Both the position numbers and the translations under genes were made by a program. Under the pieces are notes generated by a model, which did not search any database, was not told the DNA's origin, and saw nothing but the letters and a program-made list of their open reading frames with translations. From positions 1-29,460 of IMG/VR virus record IMGVR_UViG_3300010354_000411: a stretch of 29,460 nt of DNA; one strand, given 5' to 3'. This document shows, piece after piece, positions 21,868 to 28,016 of this stretch. The DNA comes from a virus. Position 1 is the stretch's first letter. Each line of letters opens with the position of its first letter.

Positions 21868-22109
21868 TCCCCACTCCCTATCACCACACAGAAGTCTTTC
21901 GCTTCCGCCACGTTCGCCCCGGCAACGTCTTCCGCGTCACTGCGGAATCCGCCACGGCAGACGTACCTGCCGGCTTCTACGTTCGTGCCACCGCTCGCAA
22001 GGCATTGCCTTGTGAATACAGCGAGTGGAGCAATTCACCCCACGTTGTTTCCGAGAACGGCGTGCGCTACGTCCCCGCCAACCTACCTGTCATTCAAGTG
22101 CAGGTCTGA
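21864..22109 (+). CDS. Small hypothetical protein
   Basis: 81 residues, mostly beta: FRFRHVRPGNVFRVTAESAT, DVPAGFYVRATARKALPCEY, VRYVPANLPVIQVQV. Looks like a small beta-barrel. It overlaps genes on both sides (ATGA and TGATG). No function known. Confidence 0.65.
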   Translation: MIPTPYHHTEVFRFRHVRPGNVFRVTAESATADVPAGFYVRATARKALPCEYSEWSNSPHVVSENGVRYVPANLPVIQVQV

Positions 22110-22381
22110 TGGGTACCTACAAGCCAGGCACACTGCGGTTCGACCCTGTACTGAATCAGTTCTACTTACAGCCAAAACCAATGAACATTACTTTTAGTCG
22201 CTACTTAGGCGGATACGTTGTGCGCTTAAACCGCACACTAATCGGCCTGATACTCGCCCCACGCGCTGACGAACGTGACTGGCGAGTTATCACCGAGCAC
22301 GGCGATCTGTCGTCCGCCCCGACTCTGCAGGACGCTCAGCGCCTCGCTGCTGACTACCTGCTGCTCGATCACGCCGCCTGA
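22109..22381 (+). CDS. Small hypothetical protein
   Basis: 90 residues from the ATG in the previous stop. MGTYKPGTLRFDPVLNQFYL and MNITFSRYLGGYVVRLNRTL, then a helix LQDAQRLAADYLLLDHAA. An internal ATG (at the MNITF) would give a shorter form. No family recognised. A hairpin and leader repeat follow. Confidence 0.6.
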   Translation: MGTYKPGTLRFDPVLNQFYLQPKPMNITFSRYLGGYVVRLNRTLIGLILAPRADERDWRVITEHGDLSSAPTLQDAQRLAADYLLLDHAA

Positions 22382-22387
22382 CTCGCC

Positions 22388-22454
22388 CCCAGAGCCTTTC
22401 CCTTCTATGGGTGGGCTCTCTGGGCGCCTCGCGCCTCATCCTCTCGCTGTGAGT
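22388..22454 (+). promoter_or_regulatory. Hairpin plus leader repeat copy 2
   Basis: AGAGCC (22391-22396) / GGCTCT (22414-22419) with an inner CCC/GGG and an outer CCC/GGG gives a strong hairpin. Then comes TCATCCTCTCGCTGTGAGT (22436-22454), identical to copy 1. The GTG at 22449 opens a 6-codon frame (VSTSNA) that ends over the start codon of the next gene. Confidence 0.65.
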
Positions 22455-22461
22455 ACAAGCA

Positions 22462-23190
22462 ATGCGTAAGCCAATCGGCTTCGTGATCGACCGTGGCATC
22501 TCGCCCATCGACGGGCAGCCCTACGTGGCGATTGCCACGTTGAAAAGCACCAACGCCAAGACCGGCGACATGGTGCAAGTGTTCATTCTCCGCCCGGATG
22601 TACACCCGCTCGACGCCATTGCGTCGGGCAACGACCGCACGATCTGCGGTGACTGCCCTCACCGCCGCCGCCTGGTGTGGGACGCCAAGCGCAAGCGCAC
22701 GCGCTGGGTCCGCACCTGCTACGTCGACGTGGGCAAATCAGTAGGTGCCGTCTGGCGCGCCTTCGCCCGCGGCTCCTACCCCGAGTACGACCCCACCATG
22801 CACAGCCGCTATCTCCGCGGCCGCCGCATCCGCTGGGGTGCCTATGGCGATCCGGCGATTCTTCACGAGTCCGTCGTGCGCGATCTCACCGCCGTGGCAG
22901 ACGGCCACACCGGCTATACCCACCAATGGCGCCACGAGTTCGCCCAATGGGCGCGTGGCTTTTTCCAGGCGTCTTGCGACTCCTTCGCCGACTACCTCGC
23001 CGCCTCTGACGCCGGCTGGCGCACATTCGCCGTCGTCCCCCAGGGCGACACGCCCTACAGCGGCAAGCTGTGCCCGGCGACGGCCGAGGGCTCGCAAGCG
23101 CAGTGCCTTACCTGCCGCCTATGCGACGGCGCCAAGCAAGACGTGTTCGTGGAAGCCCACGGCGTCGGCGCTTCGTTTGTCGGCGTTTGA
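22462..23190 (+). CDS. DUF7227-like phage protein with Cys motifs
   Basis: 242 residues. The pattern GFVIDRGISPIDGQPYVAIA, then LKSTNAKTGDMVQVFILRPD, VHPLDAIASGNDRTICGDCP, HRRR, RTCYVDVGKSVGAVWRAFAR and a C-terminal cluster QCLTCRLCDG matches a very widespread phage protein family (DUF7227 type) of unknown function. The Cys pairs (CGDC, C in RTCY, CLTC/C) suggest metal binding. It is the largest protein of this part and is preceded by the leader repeat. Function unknown. Confidence 0.7.
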   Translation: MRKPIGFVIDRGISPIDGQPYVAIATLKSTNAKTGDMVQVFILRPDVHPLDAIASGNDRTICGDCPHRRRLVWDAKRKRTRWVRTCYVDVGKSVGAVWRAFARGSYPEYDPTMHSRYLRGRRIRWGAYGDPAILHESVVRDLTAVADGHTGYTHQWRHEFAQWARGFFQASCDSFADYLAASDAGWRTFAVVPQGDTPYSGKLCPATAEGSQAQCLTCRLCDGAKQDVFVEAHGVGASFVGV

Positions 23191-23219
23191 CCCATTCCTG
23201 AATCAGTTGACCTTTTGCC

Positions 23220-23399
23220 ATGTCCTCTCTACGCTCCAAGCGCGCACCTCACCGCCGCCCCATGCCCCCATGGCTCGCAGCCGAGCACGTCGCCGGCTTC
23301 CTTCTCGGCCTAGCCCTTGCCGCCATGGCCGTCGACTACGGCTACCAGCGCCCCAGCAACACCCTTCCGCCTACGCCCATGGCGTACCCCGGCCCATGA
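23220..23399 (+). CDS. Small membrane protein (59 aa)
   Basis: MSSLRSKRAPHRRPMPPWLA then one membrane helix (AEHVAGFLLGLALAAMAVDY) and a Pro-rich tail. Basic N-terminus, so inside-facing. Its TGA overlaps the next ATG. A small inner-membrane protein of unknown role. Confidence 0.6.
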   Translation: MSSLRSKRAPHRRPMPPWLAAEHVAGFLLGLALAAMAVDYGYQRPSNTLPPTPMAYPGP

Positions 23400-23596
23400 C
23401 CTGCCTCGATCCGCGACCCCTGTCCCCGCCGGACCCCGAGCCCGGCCCTGAGCCTCATCCCGTCTGGCATTTCCTGTCAGACGACCATGAGCACGAGCAT
23501 TGGCTGGAAGACCCCACCGAGGTCGACCTGCTCCTCAGCGAGTACGCCAAACGAGGCGAACCGTTCACCTTCCGCCAGCTGCTGTTAACCGATTAA
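23396..23596 (+). CDS. Small acidic hypothetical protein
   Basis: 66 residues: MTCLDPRPLSPPDPEPGPEP, then HPVWHFLSDDHEHEHWLEDP and TEVDLLLSEYAKRGEPFTFRQLL. Pro-rich start, acidic/His-rich middle, helical end. Starts in the previous stop (ATGA). Not recognised. Confidence 0.55.
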   Translation: MTCLDPRPLSPPDPEPGPEPHPVWHFLSDDHEHEHWLEDPTEVDLLLSEYAKRGEPFTFRQLLLTD

Positions 23597-23631
23597 CGAA
23601 TCAGTCATCAGCCAACCTTTTTCAAAGAACT

Positions 23632-23976
23632 ATGACCATCTCTTTCGTAAAGCGCCGAGCGCGCACCTATGTGCCCACCGGCGAAGTCGGCCAGCACCTC
23701 TCCCGAGCGCGTGAGCTGCAACTCGAGATCCAGCGCCTCACCGCTGCGTATGACGCAGAACGCGACTGGCTCCTGAGCCACATGCAAACCAAGGCGCTTA
23801 CCAACGTCGCCCTGGGCGATGTGAAGTGCGTGCTCAAGCAGCGCAATCGTTGGATCTACTCCATCGAAACGCAGCGCGAGATGGAGCGCCTACAGATCAC
23901 CCAAAAGTGGGAGCAATCCCGCGGCATCGCTAGTAACGAACCCTCTTTCTACGTCTCTGTTTCTGAAGCCAAATGA
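23632..23976 (+). CDS. Hypothetical protein with coiled coil
   Basis: 114 residues. TYVPTGEVGQHLSRARELQL and EIQRLTAAYDAERDWLLSHM form a long helix, then VALGDVKCVLKQRNRWIYSI and a C-terminal helix. The pattern 'L..E...L......R..LL..M......V..GD....L..R.RW.YS' is typical of a small phage protein family of unknown function. The ATG follows an intergenic gap of 35 bases. Confidence 0.65.
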   Translation: MTISFVKRRARTYVPTGEVGQHLSRARELQLEIQRLTAAYDAERDWLLSHMQTKALTNVALGDVKCVLKQRNRWIYSIETQREMERLQITQKWEQSRGIASNEPSFYVSVSEAK

Positions 23977-24173
23977 ATTCCACCCTTTCCTACGTCGAGA
24001 CCTTCCGCACTTTCGCTGCCATGGAGCGCCACGGCGGCGGCTTCTGCGCTGCCCTGGCGCATGCTTGGTACAAGGCCGACGGGGCCAATAAGCGCCGCCT
24101 CGAGATCGCTTTCCCTCATCTCCTGGCTGACTTCGGCCCTGGGTCCCGTTACTACAGCAACGAGGCTCTGTGA
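23973..24173 (+). CDS. Small hypothetical protein
   Basis: 66 residues: MNSTLSYVETFRTFAAMERH, GGGFCAALAHAWYKADGANK, RRLEIAFPHLLADFGPGSRY. The 'GGGFC..LA.A...AD..N+.++..AFP.L...FGPGS.YY' pattern is that of small proteins seen in many phages, function unknown. Overlaps both neighbours. Confidence 0.7.
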   Translation: MNSTLSYVETFRTFAAMERHGGGFCAALAHAWYKADGANKRRLEIAFPHLLADFGPGSRYYSNEAL

Positions 24174-24490
24174 TGAAGCGCCTCGCCCTATTTGCGGCGC
24201 TTGCGCTCTGCGCTCCAGCCCAAGCACGCCACGTCACAGCCACCGTCTACCACGAGTGGTATCACGGCCGCACGACGTATTGCGGCCAGACCTTCCAGTT
24301 CTGGGGCGTCTCGGCCGCCCACCCCTGGCTCCCCTGCGGCACCCGAGTGCGTGTCTCTCACCGAGGCCGTGTGCTCACAGTGCCTGTGACCGACCGCTGC
24401 GACTGTGCGTCTCTGGATCTCAGCGCCGGTGCCGCCTACCGCCTGGGCGTTCCGATTGACGGCATCGCCACTGTTCACATCAGCTACTGA
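24173..24490 (+). CDS. Secreted RlpA-like (double-psi beta-barrel) protein
   Basis: 105 residues from ATG. A Sec-type signal peptide (MKRLALFAALALCAPAQA) with a likely cut after AQA precedes a small RlpA-like barrel: VTATVYHEWYHGRTTYCGQT, AHPWLPCGTRVRVSHRGRVL, VPVTDRCDCASLDLSAGAAY and RLGVPIDGIATVHI. The conserved Asp of the DPBB (DRC) is present. RlpA proteins are lytic transglycosylases acting on peptidoglycan, so this may remodel the host wall from the periplasm. It lies far from the endolysin, among accessory genes. Confidence 0.78.
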   Translation: MKRLALFAALALCAPAQARHVTATVYHEWYHGRTTYCGQTFQFWGVSAAHPWLPCGTRVRVSHRGRVLTVPVTDRCDCASLDLSAGAAYRLGVPIDGIATVHISY

Positions 24491-24493
24491 ATT

Positions 24494-24754
24494 ATGACGA
24501 CTGATCTCACTTTCCCCACCGTTCACCTGAACGGCACCGGCCGCAAGATGCTCGCCGAGGGCTACTTCGAAGCCTGGAATCGCCTCAACGAAGCAATCGA
24601 CGCCTTCAACAAGATCGAGTTCAACGCTCGCGACTACTACGTCCAACCCGAGGGCGCTTGGGCTAAGGCCCGTACAGAGCGGGACTGCGCCGCCGCACAC
24701 CTCCACCAAGCCCACGCCTACCTCGAAGCCCACCTCATCCACCTAGGCGAATGA
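24494..24754 (+). CDS. Small conserved phage protein
   Basis: 86 residues: FPTVHLNGTGRKMLAEGYFE, AWNRLNEAIDAFNKIEFNAR, DYYVQPEGAWAKARTERDCA. The 'VHLNGT....L......A...L..A........NARDYY....A...A..E' pattern is widespread in phages, function unknown. Stop overlaps the next ATG. Confidence 0.7.
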   Translation: MTTDLTFPTVHLNGTGRKMLAEGYFEAWNRLNEAIDAFNKIEFNARDYYVQPEGAWAKARTERDCAAAHLHQAHAYLEAHLIHLGE

Positions 24755-25026
24755 ACGACCCAGCTTTCAACCTCGCCATGGCCGCCAAGGTCGGCGACTC
24801 CTGGTACCAACACCTCGGCGCCGTCGAAGCCGCCATGGCTGAAGAGGACCGCATCGCCGGTGCCCGCTGGCGCGCCGGATGGACCGGCGACGAGGGCGGT
24901 TGGTACGCCCCCTGCGGCATGCACGAGTCCGACTGGGAAAACGAGGGCTACCCCCTCCCGGAAGACCCCGAGTTTCCCGCTTGGGCCGCTGCCTTCTACC
25001 ACTACGAAGCCCTGGACAACGAATGA
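24751..25026 (+). CDS. Hypothetical protein
   Basis: 91 residues, acidic and Trp-rich: FNLAMAAKVGDSWYQHLGAV, EAAMAEEDRIAGARWRAGWT, GDEGGWYAPCGMHESDWENE. Not recognised. Starts in the previous stop and its stop overlaps the next ATG. Confidence 0.6.
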   Translation: MNDPAFNLAMAAKVGDSWYQHLGAVEAAMAEEDRIAGARWRAGWTGDEGGWYAPCGMHESDWENEGYPLPEDPEFPAWAAAFYHYEALDNE

Positions 25027-25208
25027 GCACCCCCAACTACAAGCGCACCAGCCAGCGGGTCACGATCACCCTCCCCTTCCACGTCCACGAGCGCATCTGC
25101 ACCATCGCTGATGCGCAAGGCCGCTCCCAATCGAACCTCATGGCCTACCTGCTCGAGCGAGGCGTCGAGATCCTTTTCCCGGCTTCCGACCCAACCCGTC
25201 TGGGTTGA
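25023..25208 (+). CDS. Ribbon-helix-helix-like protein
   Basis: 61 residues: NYKRTSQRVTITLPFHVHER then ICTIADAQGRSQSNLMAYLLERGVE. The strand VTITLPF and two helices match the CopG/Arc DNA-binding fold, as in the smaller gene at 13196. It may regulate the DUF932 region just downstream, where a hairpin leader follows. Confidence 0.65.
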   Translation: MSTPNYKRTSQRVTITLPFHVHERICTIADAQGRSQSNLMAYLLERGVEILFPASDPTRLG

Positions 25209-25237
25209 GCTCCCGCCCCAACCGCTCTAGTCTTGCC

Positions 25238-25277
25238 CCGAGGGGCGCGCCTCGGCACAACGCGCACTCATCCACGT
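25238..25277 (+). promoter_or_regulatory. Hairpin plus CTCATCCACGT leader (copy 3)
   Basis: CCGAGG (25238-25243) / CCTCGG (25250-25255), then CTCATCCACGT (25267-25277), found identically at 27253-27263. It lies in the gap before the DUF932 GTG and resembles the other leader repeats in having a hairpin followed by TCATCC. Confidence 0.55.
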
Positions 25278-25293
25278 CTCTCACAAAAGCCAA

Positions 25294-26709
25294 GTGACTT
25301 TCACCACCAACCGCGTCACCACCGCCTACGCCGCCGACGGCAACGGCCCGCTGGTCTACGGCCGCTACCGCGACAAGGGCTACGCCGTGAACCCCCTCAT
25401 CGGCCGCGTCGGCACCATGGTCCCCGAGAACGTCACCGCCCGTGACGCCTTCGAGATCGCCGGCCTCAACTGGACCGCCGACAAGCGCCCCGCCTTCTTC
25501 ATGGGACCGGACGGCCCGCTGCAGTCACCGGAGCACTGCTCCATCGTCCGCAGCGACACCGACGCCCTGCTCGGCATCCACGGTGCCGGCTACACCCCGG
25601 TGCAGAACGACGCCCTGATCAACCTCCTGGACTACCTCCACGAGGACGTCACCATCGAGAACGTCCTCTCGATCCGCGACGGCCGCAAAGTGTTCGCCAC
25701 CGCCTCGATCGACACCGAGGACGAGGTCGTCCCGGGCGACAAGGTGCGTCGCTACCTCCACCTGTTCAACTCCCATGACGGGAGCTCCGGCTTCGGTGTG
25801 TTCTTCAGCGACGTCCGCCTGCGCTGCGCCAACCAGCTCGCCTATCTCACCGGCAAAGCGGTGGGCAAAGCCGTCGCCAAGGGCGCCGGGCTCCGCGCCA
25901 AACACACCGCATCCGTGACGCAGTTCGCCGAGCGCCTCCCGCTGCTGATCGACCTGGAGCGCCGGAGCTTCCGCCAATCGATCAACGAGCTGCGCGACCT
26001 CACCAACGTGCAACTCACCACCGAGATCGCCCGTCGCGTCCTCGAGACCACCTACGCCGACAAGCTCGCCACCCCCTACAAGGACAAGTCCGGCGCCACC
26101 CGTCCCCGCACCCTCGGTGACATCCCCGAGGTCGCCACGATTCGCAGCCACTACGCCGGCGAAACCGGCCTAGGGATCCGCGACATCCCCGGCGTGGCCG
26201 GCACCGTCTACGGCTTGTTCAACGCCATCACCCAGGCCGAAACACACGACGTTGGCCGAGCCAAAGACGAAACCGAGCGCGCCCGCATCCGCCTGGAAAG
26301 CCTCTGGGTGGCACAAGCGCTAAGCGCATCGATCTGGCGCGGCAAGCTTGTCTTGCACTTGTGTGATTTCGGGGGCTTCCGCCTTCGTTTCTCGCACATT
26401 CACAACTCTTCGTTTCTAATGTCCGACAGCATCATTGTTAGCAAGAACCCCAGCCTTGTTGCTTGGCTTAATGACAAGGGAGTGAAAGCCCCTGTTCTGG
26501 GTTACGCCAATCCAAGCGATGTGGCTCACAAACACGTCTACGGCATCGTCCCCTACTGGATGGGTGCCTTCGCCGAGTGCGTGTCTGAAGTCACCATGCC
26601 CGGCCTTGACCGACTCGACCGTGACCGCTTCAACCGGGGCGAGCTCACCGTTCAGGAGATGGACGCTGCCGGTGCGGAGATCATCTCCTACCGAGTACGG
26701 CGCGTGTGA
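25294..26709 (+). CDS. DUF932-type protein fused in frame to a Csx16-like domain (probable one-base shift)
   Basis: 471 residues as an open frame from GTG. Residues 1 to about 338 are a DUF932 protein (phage/plasmid-like TIGR03299 type): NPLIGRVGTMVPENVTARDA, then LLGIHGAGYTPVQNDALINL, DGSSGFGVFFSDVRLRCANQ. Up to SLW at residues 336-338 the sequence fits the family; after it the frame (VAQALSASIWRGKLVLHLCD) does not. Reading one base back at TGGG (26305-26308) gives GGTSAKRIDLARQACLALV and a stop at 26364-26366, like a normal DUF932 end. So either a G is lost (mutation or sequencing error) or a -1 shift makes the shorter form. The rest, from 26419, is a different protein. Confidence 0.8.
   Translation: MTFTTNRVTTAYAADGNGPLVYGRYRDKGYAVNPLIGRVGTMVPENVTARDAFEIAGLNWTADKRPAFFMGPDGPLQSPEHCSIVRSDTDALLGIHGAGYTPVQNDALINLLDYLHEDVTIENVLSIRDGRKVFATASIDTEDEVVPGDKVRRYLHLFNSHDGSSGFGVFFSDVRLRCANQLAYLTGKAVGKAVAKGAGLRAKHTASVTQFAERLPLLIDLERRSFRQSINELRDLTNVQLTTEIARRVLETTYADKLATPYKDKSGATRPRTLGDIPEVATIRSHYAGETGLGIRDIPGVAGTVYGLFNAITQAETHDVGRAKDETERARIRLESLWVAQALSASIWRGKLVLHLCDFGGFRLRFSHIHNSSFLMSDSIIVSKNPSLVAWLNDKGVKAPVLGYANPSDVAHKHVYGIVPYWMGAFAECVSEVTMPGLDRLDRDRFNRGELTVQEMDAAGAEIISYRVRRV
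26419..26709 (+). CDS. Csx16-like (CRISPR-associated, proposed ring nuclease) protein or domain
   Basis: 96 residues from the ATG at 26419, which lies in the same frame as the upstream fusion. The order IIVSKNPSLVAWLNDKG, VYGIVPYWMGAFAE, RGELTVQEMDAAGAEIISYRV parallels the Csx16 (VVA1548) pattern 'FVSRHPGA..WL...G....V.G.LP..LA......RG.EL...E....GA.L..Y.V'. Csx16 is found with type III CRISPR systems and, as I recall, is linked to degradation of cyclic oligoadenylate signals. In a phage it could act as an anti-defence enzyme. There is no clear ribosome site before the ATG. Resemblance is by eye; the middle (LDRLDRDRFN) differs from the family. Confidence 0.6.
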   Translation: MSDSIIVSKNPSLVAWLNDKGVKAPVLGYANPSDVAHKHVYGIVPYWMGAFAECVSEVTMPGLDRLDRDRFNRGELTVQEMDAAGAEIISYRVRRV

Positions 26710-26714
26710 GGAAA

Positions 26715-26766
26715 CGCCCTGGGCTCTCACCCCCAGGGCGGATCATCCACGCAGGTCGCTGTGAGT
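26715..26766 (+). promoter_or_regulatory. Hairpin plus leader repeat copy 4
   Basis: CGCCCTGGG (26715-26723) / CCCAGGGCG (26732-26740), a perfect 9-bp stem with 8-base loop, then TCATCC and TCGCTGTGAGT (26756-26766) as in copies 1 and 2. It directly follows the Csx16-like stop codon and opens the next group of small genes. Confidence 0.65.
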
Positions 26767-26807
26767 TACCACCCCGCGTGCTCCCACCCTACGGGAAGCG
26801 CGGCAGA

Positions 26808-26930
26808 ATGACCAAGCGGGCCCGCCACTGTCGCGCCTACCCGCACTGCGTTCTCTGCCGCCCTTCGACATGGACACATCCATGGCAGGTTTTGCTGCGT
26901 ATGAGCTTATGCAAATCACCACAGGAATAG
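26808..26930 (+). CDS. Possible small Cys/Arg-rich protein (40 aa)
   Basis: MTKRARHCRAYPHCVLCRPS then TWTHPWQVLLRMSLCKSPQE. C-x5-C-x2-C gives a weak metal-binding look. A GTG frame (VSYHPACSHPTGSAAE, 26761-26811) starts at the leader repeat and ends over this ATG (ATGA), which would couple the two. It overlaps the next gene by 61 bases, so only one may be real. Confidence 0.3.
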   Translation: MTKRARHCRAYPHCVLCRPSTWTHPWQVLLRMSLCKSPQE

Positions 26931-27055
26931 CGCTTTACACCACCTTTGCTACAGCAAATGAAATCCTAAAAGCCAATGCAAATCTCAAACAACGTGGCAT
27001 CGATTCTCGCTTCGTCCTCGCAGGATCCTTTGTTGTGCCGTCACTACACCACTAG
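26870..27055 (+). CDS. Small hypothetical protein
   Basis: 61 residues: MDTSMAGFAAYELMQITTGI, ALYTTFATANEILKANANLK, QRGIDSRFVLAGSFVVPSLH. Helix-rich with a strand at the end; more AT-rich than the neighbours. A second ATG (MAGF) is possible. Not recognised. Confidence 0.5.
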   Translation: MDTSMAGFAAYELMQITTGIALYTTFATANEILKANANLKQRGIDSRFVLAGSFVVPSLHH

Positions 27056-27059
27056 GTAT

Positions 27060-27251
27060 GTGATACGCACCGAAAGTGGCTTCCTTGCCGCCTGCACCGG
27101 CATCGGCGGTGTCCCTGTTGAAGAGGTCTCTGATCCCTTCACTGCCGTTCGCTTTGCGGATTTAGACACCGCTGGCCTACGTGCCCGAGCCCTTCTCAAG
27201 CTCGGCTGGACCAACCTCCGCATCGTGGCGCTCCGCGCTCCACTGTTCTGA
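27060..27251 (+). CDS. Small hypothetical protein
   Basis: 63 residues from GTG with AGG four nucleotides upstream. MIRTESGFLAACTGIGGVPV, EEVSDPFTAVRFADLDTAGL and a helix RARALLKLGWTNLRIVAL. An alpha/beta fold of the type common in cyanophages, no function known. The frame is open further upstream but there overlaps the previous gene. Confidence 0.55.
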   Translation: MIRTESGFLAACTGIGGVPVEEVSDPFTAVRFADLDTAGLRARALLKLGWTNLRIVALRAPLF

Positions 27252-27252
27252 A

Positions 27253-27263
27253 CTCATCCACGT
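27253..27263 (+). promoter_or_regulatory. CTCATCCACGT leader element
   Basis: Exact copy of the 11-mer at 25267-25277. It lies at the end of the previous gene, 9 bases before the next ATG. No hairpin precedes it. Confidence 0.4.
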
Positions 27264-27271
27264 ATTTCGCC

Positions 27272-27463
27272 ATGACTCAAGCCAACTTCTGGACCTCACT
27301 CGCCTCCTATTGCCAGGAGCTCGCCCCCGTGGCCGGTCCCTTGCTCGACGCCGTAGGCAACACCGCCGAAGCGGTCGACCGCGCCGGCCGCCAAACGAAG
27401 TCACTCCGCGCCTCGTCGCGCTCGTTTAAGGCTGAGCTCCTCGCCACCGAGGACGACTTCTAA
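27272..27463 (+). CDS. Small hypothetical protein
   Basis: 63 residues: MTQANFWTSLASYCQELAPV then AGPLLDAVGNTAEAVDRAGR, QTKSLRASSRSFKAELLATE. Amphipathic helices, no motif. Good codon use; likely real. Confidence 0.55.
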   Translation: MTQANFWTSLASYCQELAPVAGPLLDAVGNTAEAVDRAGRQTKSLRASSRSFKAELLATEDDF

Positions 27464-27482
27464 ACCCTTCTGCACCCTGTTC

Positions 27483-27668
27483 ATGCCTGAGTCTCCTTCC
27501 TACTCGTTCATGCCAGGGTGCAATCCCCTGGCGCAACAAGCCCGCCAGGACTTCATCGACACCCTCTACGCCCCGGACGGACGCCAAGAGCCTGGACATC
27601 CATTGCACGGAACGTACACAGCACTTTGGGGTCTCTACGTCGGTCTCCGTTGCACGGACGAAGACTAA
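27483..27668 (+). CDS. Small hypothetical protein
   Basis: 61 residues: MPESPSYSFMPGCNPLAQQA, RQDFIDTLYAPDGRQEPGHP, LHGTYTALWGLYVGLRCTDED. Not recognised. Its TAA shares an A with the next ATG, so it is coupled to the following gene. Confidence 0.6.
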   Translation: MPESPSYSFMPGCNPLAQQARQDFIDTLYAPDGRQEPGHPLHGTYTALWGLYVGLRCTDED

Positions 27669-27844
27669 TGACCGAGCCCGTGAGTGTGACCTACTACGTC
27701 GACGGCACAGGCAACGACTGTTATCGCGTGTGCCTCGAGAGCGGCCTCTGCTCAATCGTTTCCTCCGCGCATCTCATCGAAGAGCGCAAGACGCAGCTCC
27801 TCCGCATGTATCCCCCATGCCCCCCGTCATCGTCTTCGGACTGA
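27668..27844 (+). CDS. Small hypothetical protein (58 aa)
   Basis: MTEPVSVTYYVDGTGNDCYR, VCLESGLCSIVSSAHLIEER and a short basic end. Beta-rich start (VTYYVDG...YRV.LESG) then a helix. Its end overlaps the next, membrane-protein gene by 28 bases in another frame. Confidence 0.55.
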   Translation: MTEPVSVTYYVDGTGNDCYRVCLESGLCSIVSSAHLIEERKTQLLRMYPPCPPSSSSD

Positions 27845-27897
27845 CCTGGCTCCTAGGCATCCTCGCAGTCACCATCTACCTCACCCAAATCGCATGA
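27817..27897 (+). CDS. Tiny membrane protein (26 aa)
   Basis: MPPVIVFGLTWLLGILAVTI then YLTQIA: a single membrane helix and nothing else. It ends in ATGA with the next gene. Tiny membrane peptides like this are common in phage accessory regions. The paired overlaps support it despite its size. Confidence 0.5.
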   Translation: MPPVIVFGLTWLLGILAVTIYLTQIA

Positions 27898-28016
27898 AGC
27901 GCTACGCCGTGTTGGTCATCGCCCTGGGCATCGTCCTCGGCGCTGGCGCCCGCTGGGCCACTTCACCCTGGCGCCCCACGCAATCCCCCCACGCCCCTGA
28001 CACCTGGGAGCACTGA
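27894..28016 (+). CDS. Small membrane or secreted peptide (40 aa)
   Basis: MKRYAVLVIALGIVLGAGAR then WATSPWRPTQSPHAPDTWEH. A basic start, hydrophobic core and Pro-rich periplasmic-type tail give one membrane anchor or a signal sequence. It overlaps genes on both sides (ATGA and TGATG). Confidence 0.55.
   Translation: MKRYAVLVIALGIVLGAGARWATSPWRPTQSPHAPDTWEH

Noticed and set aside
20640-22460. Glutamine (glnA) or other cyanophage riboswitch in the leaders
   Set aside because: The characteristic GGAAGUAGG-type segments are missing; the repeats match no riboswitch I know.
22745-23596. 283-codon plus-strand frame
   Set aside because: Mostly a Ser/Pro/Ala-rich shadow of the DUF7227-like gene; only the last 66 codons from 23396 are kept.
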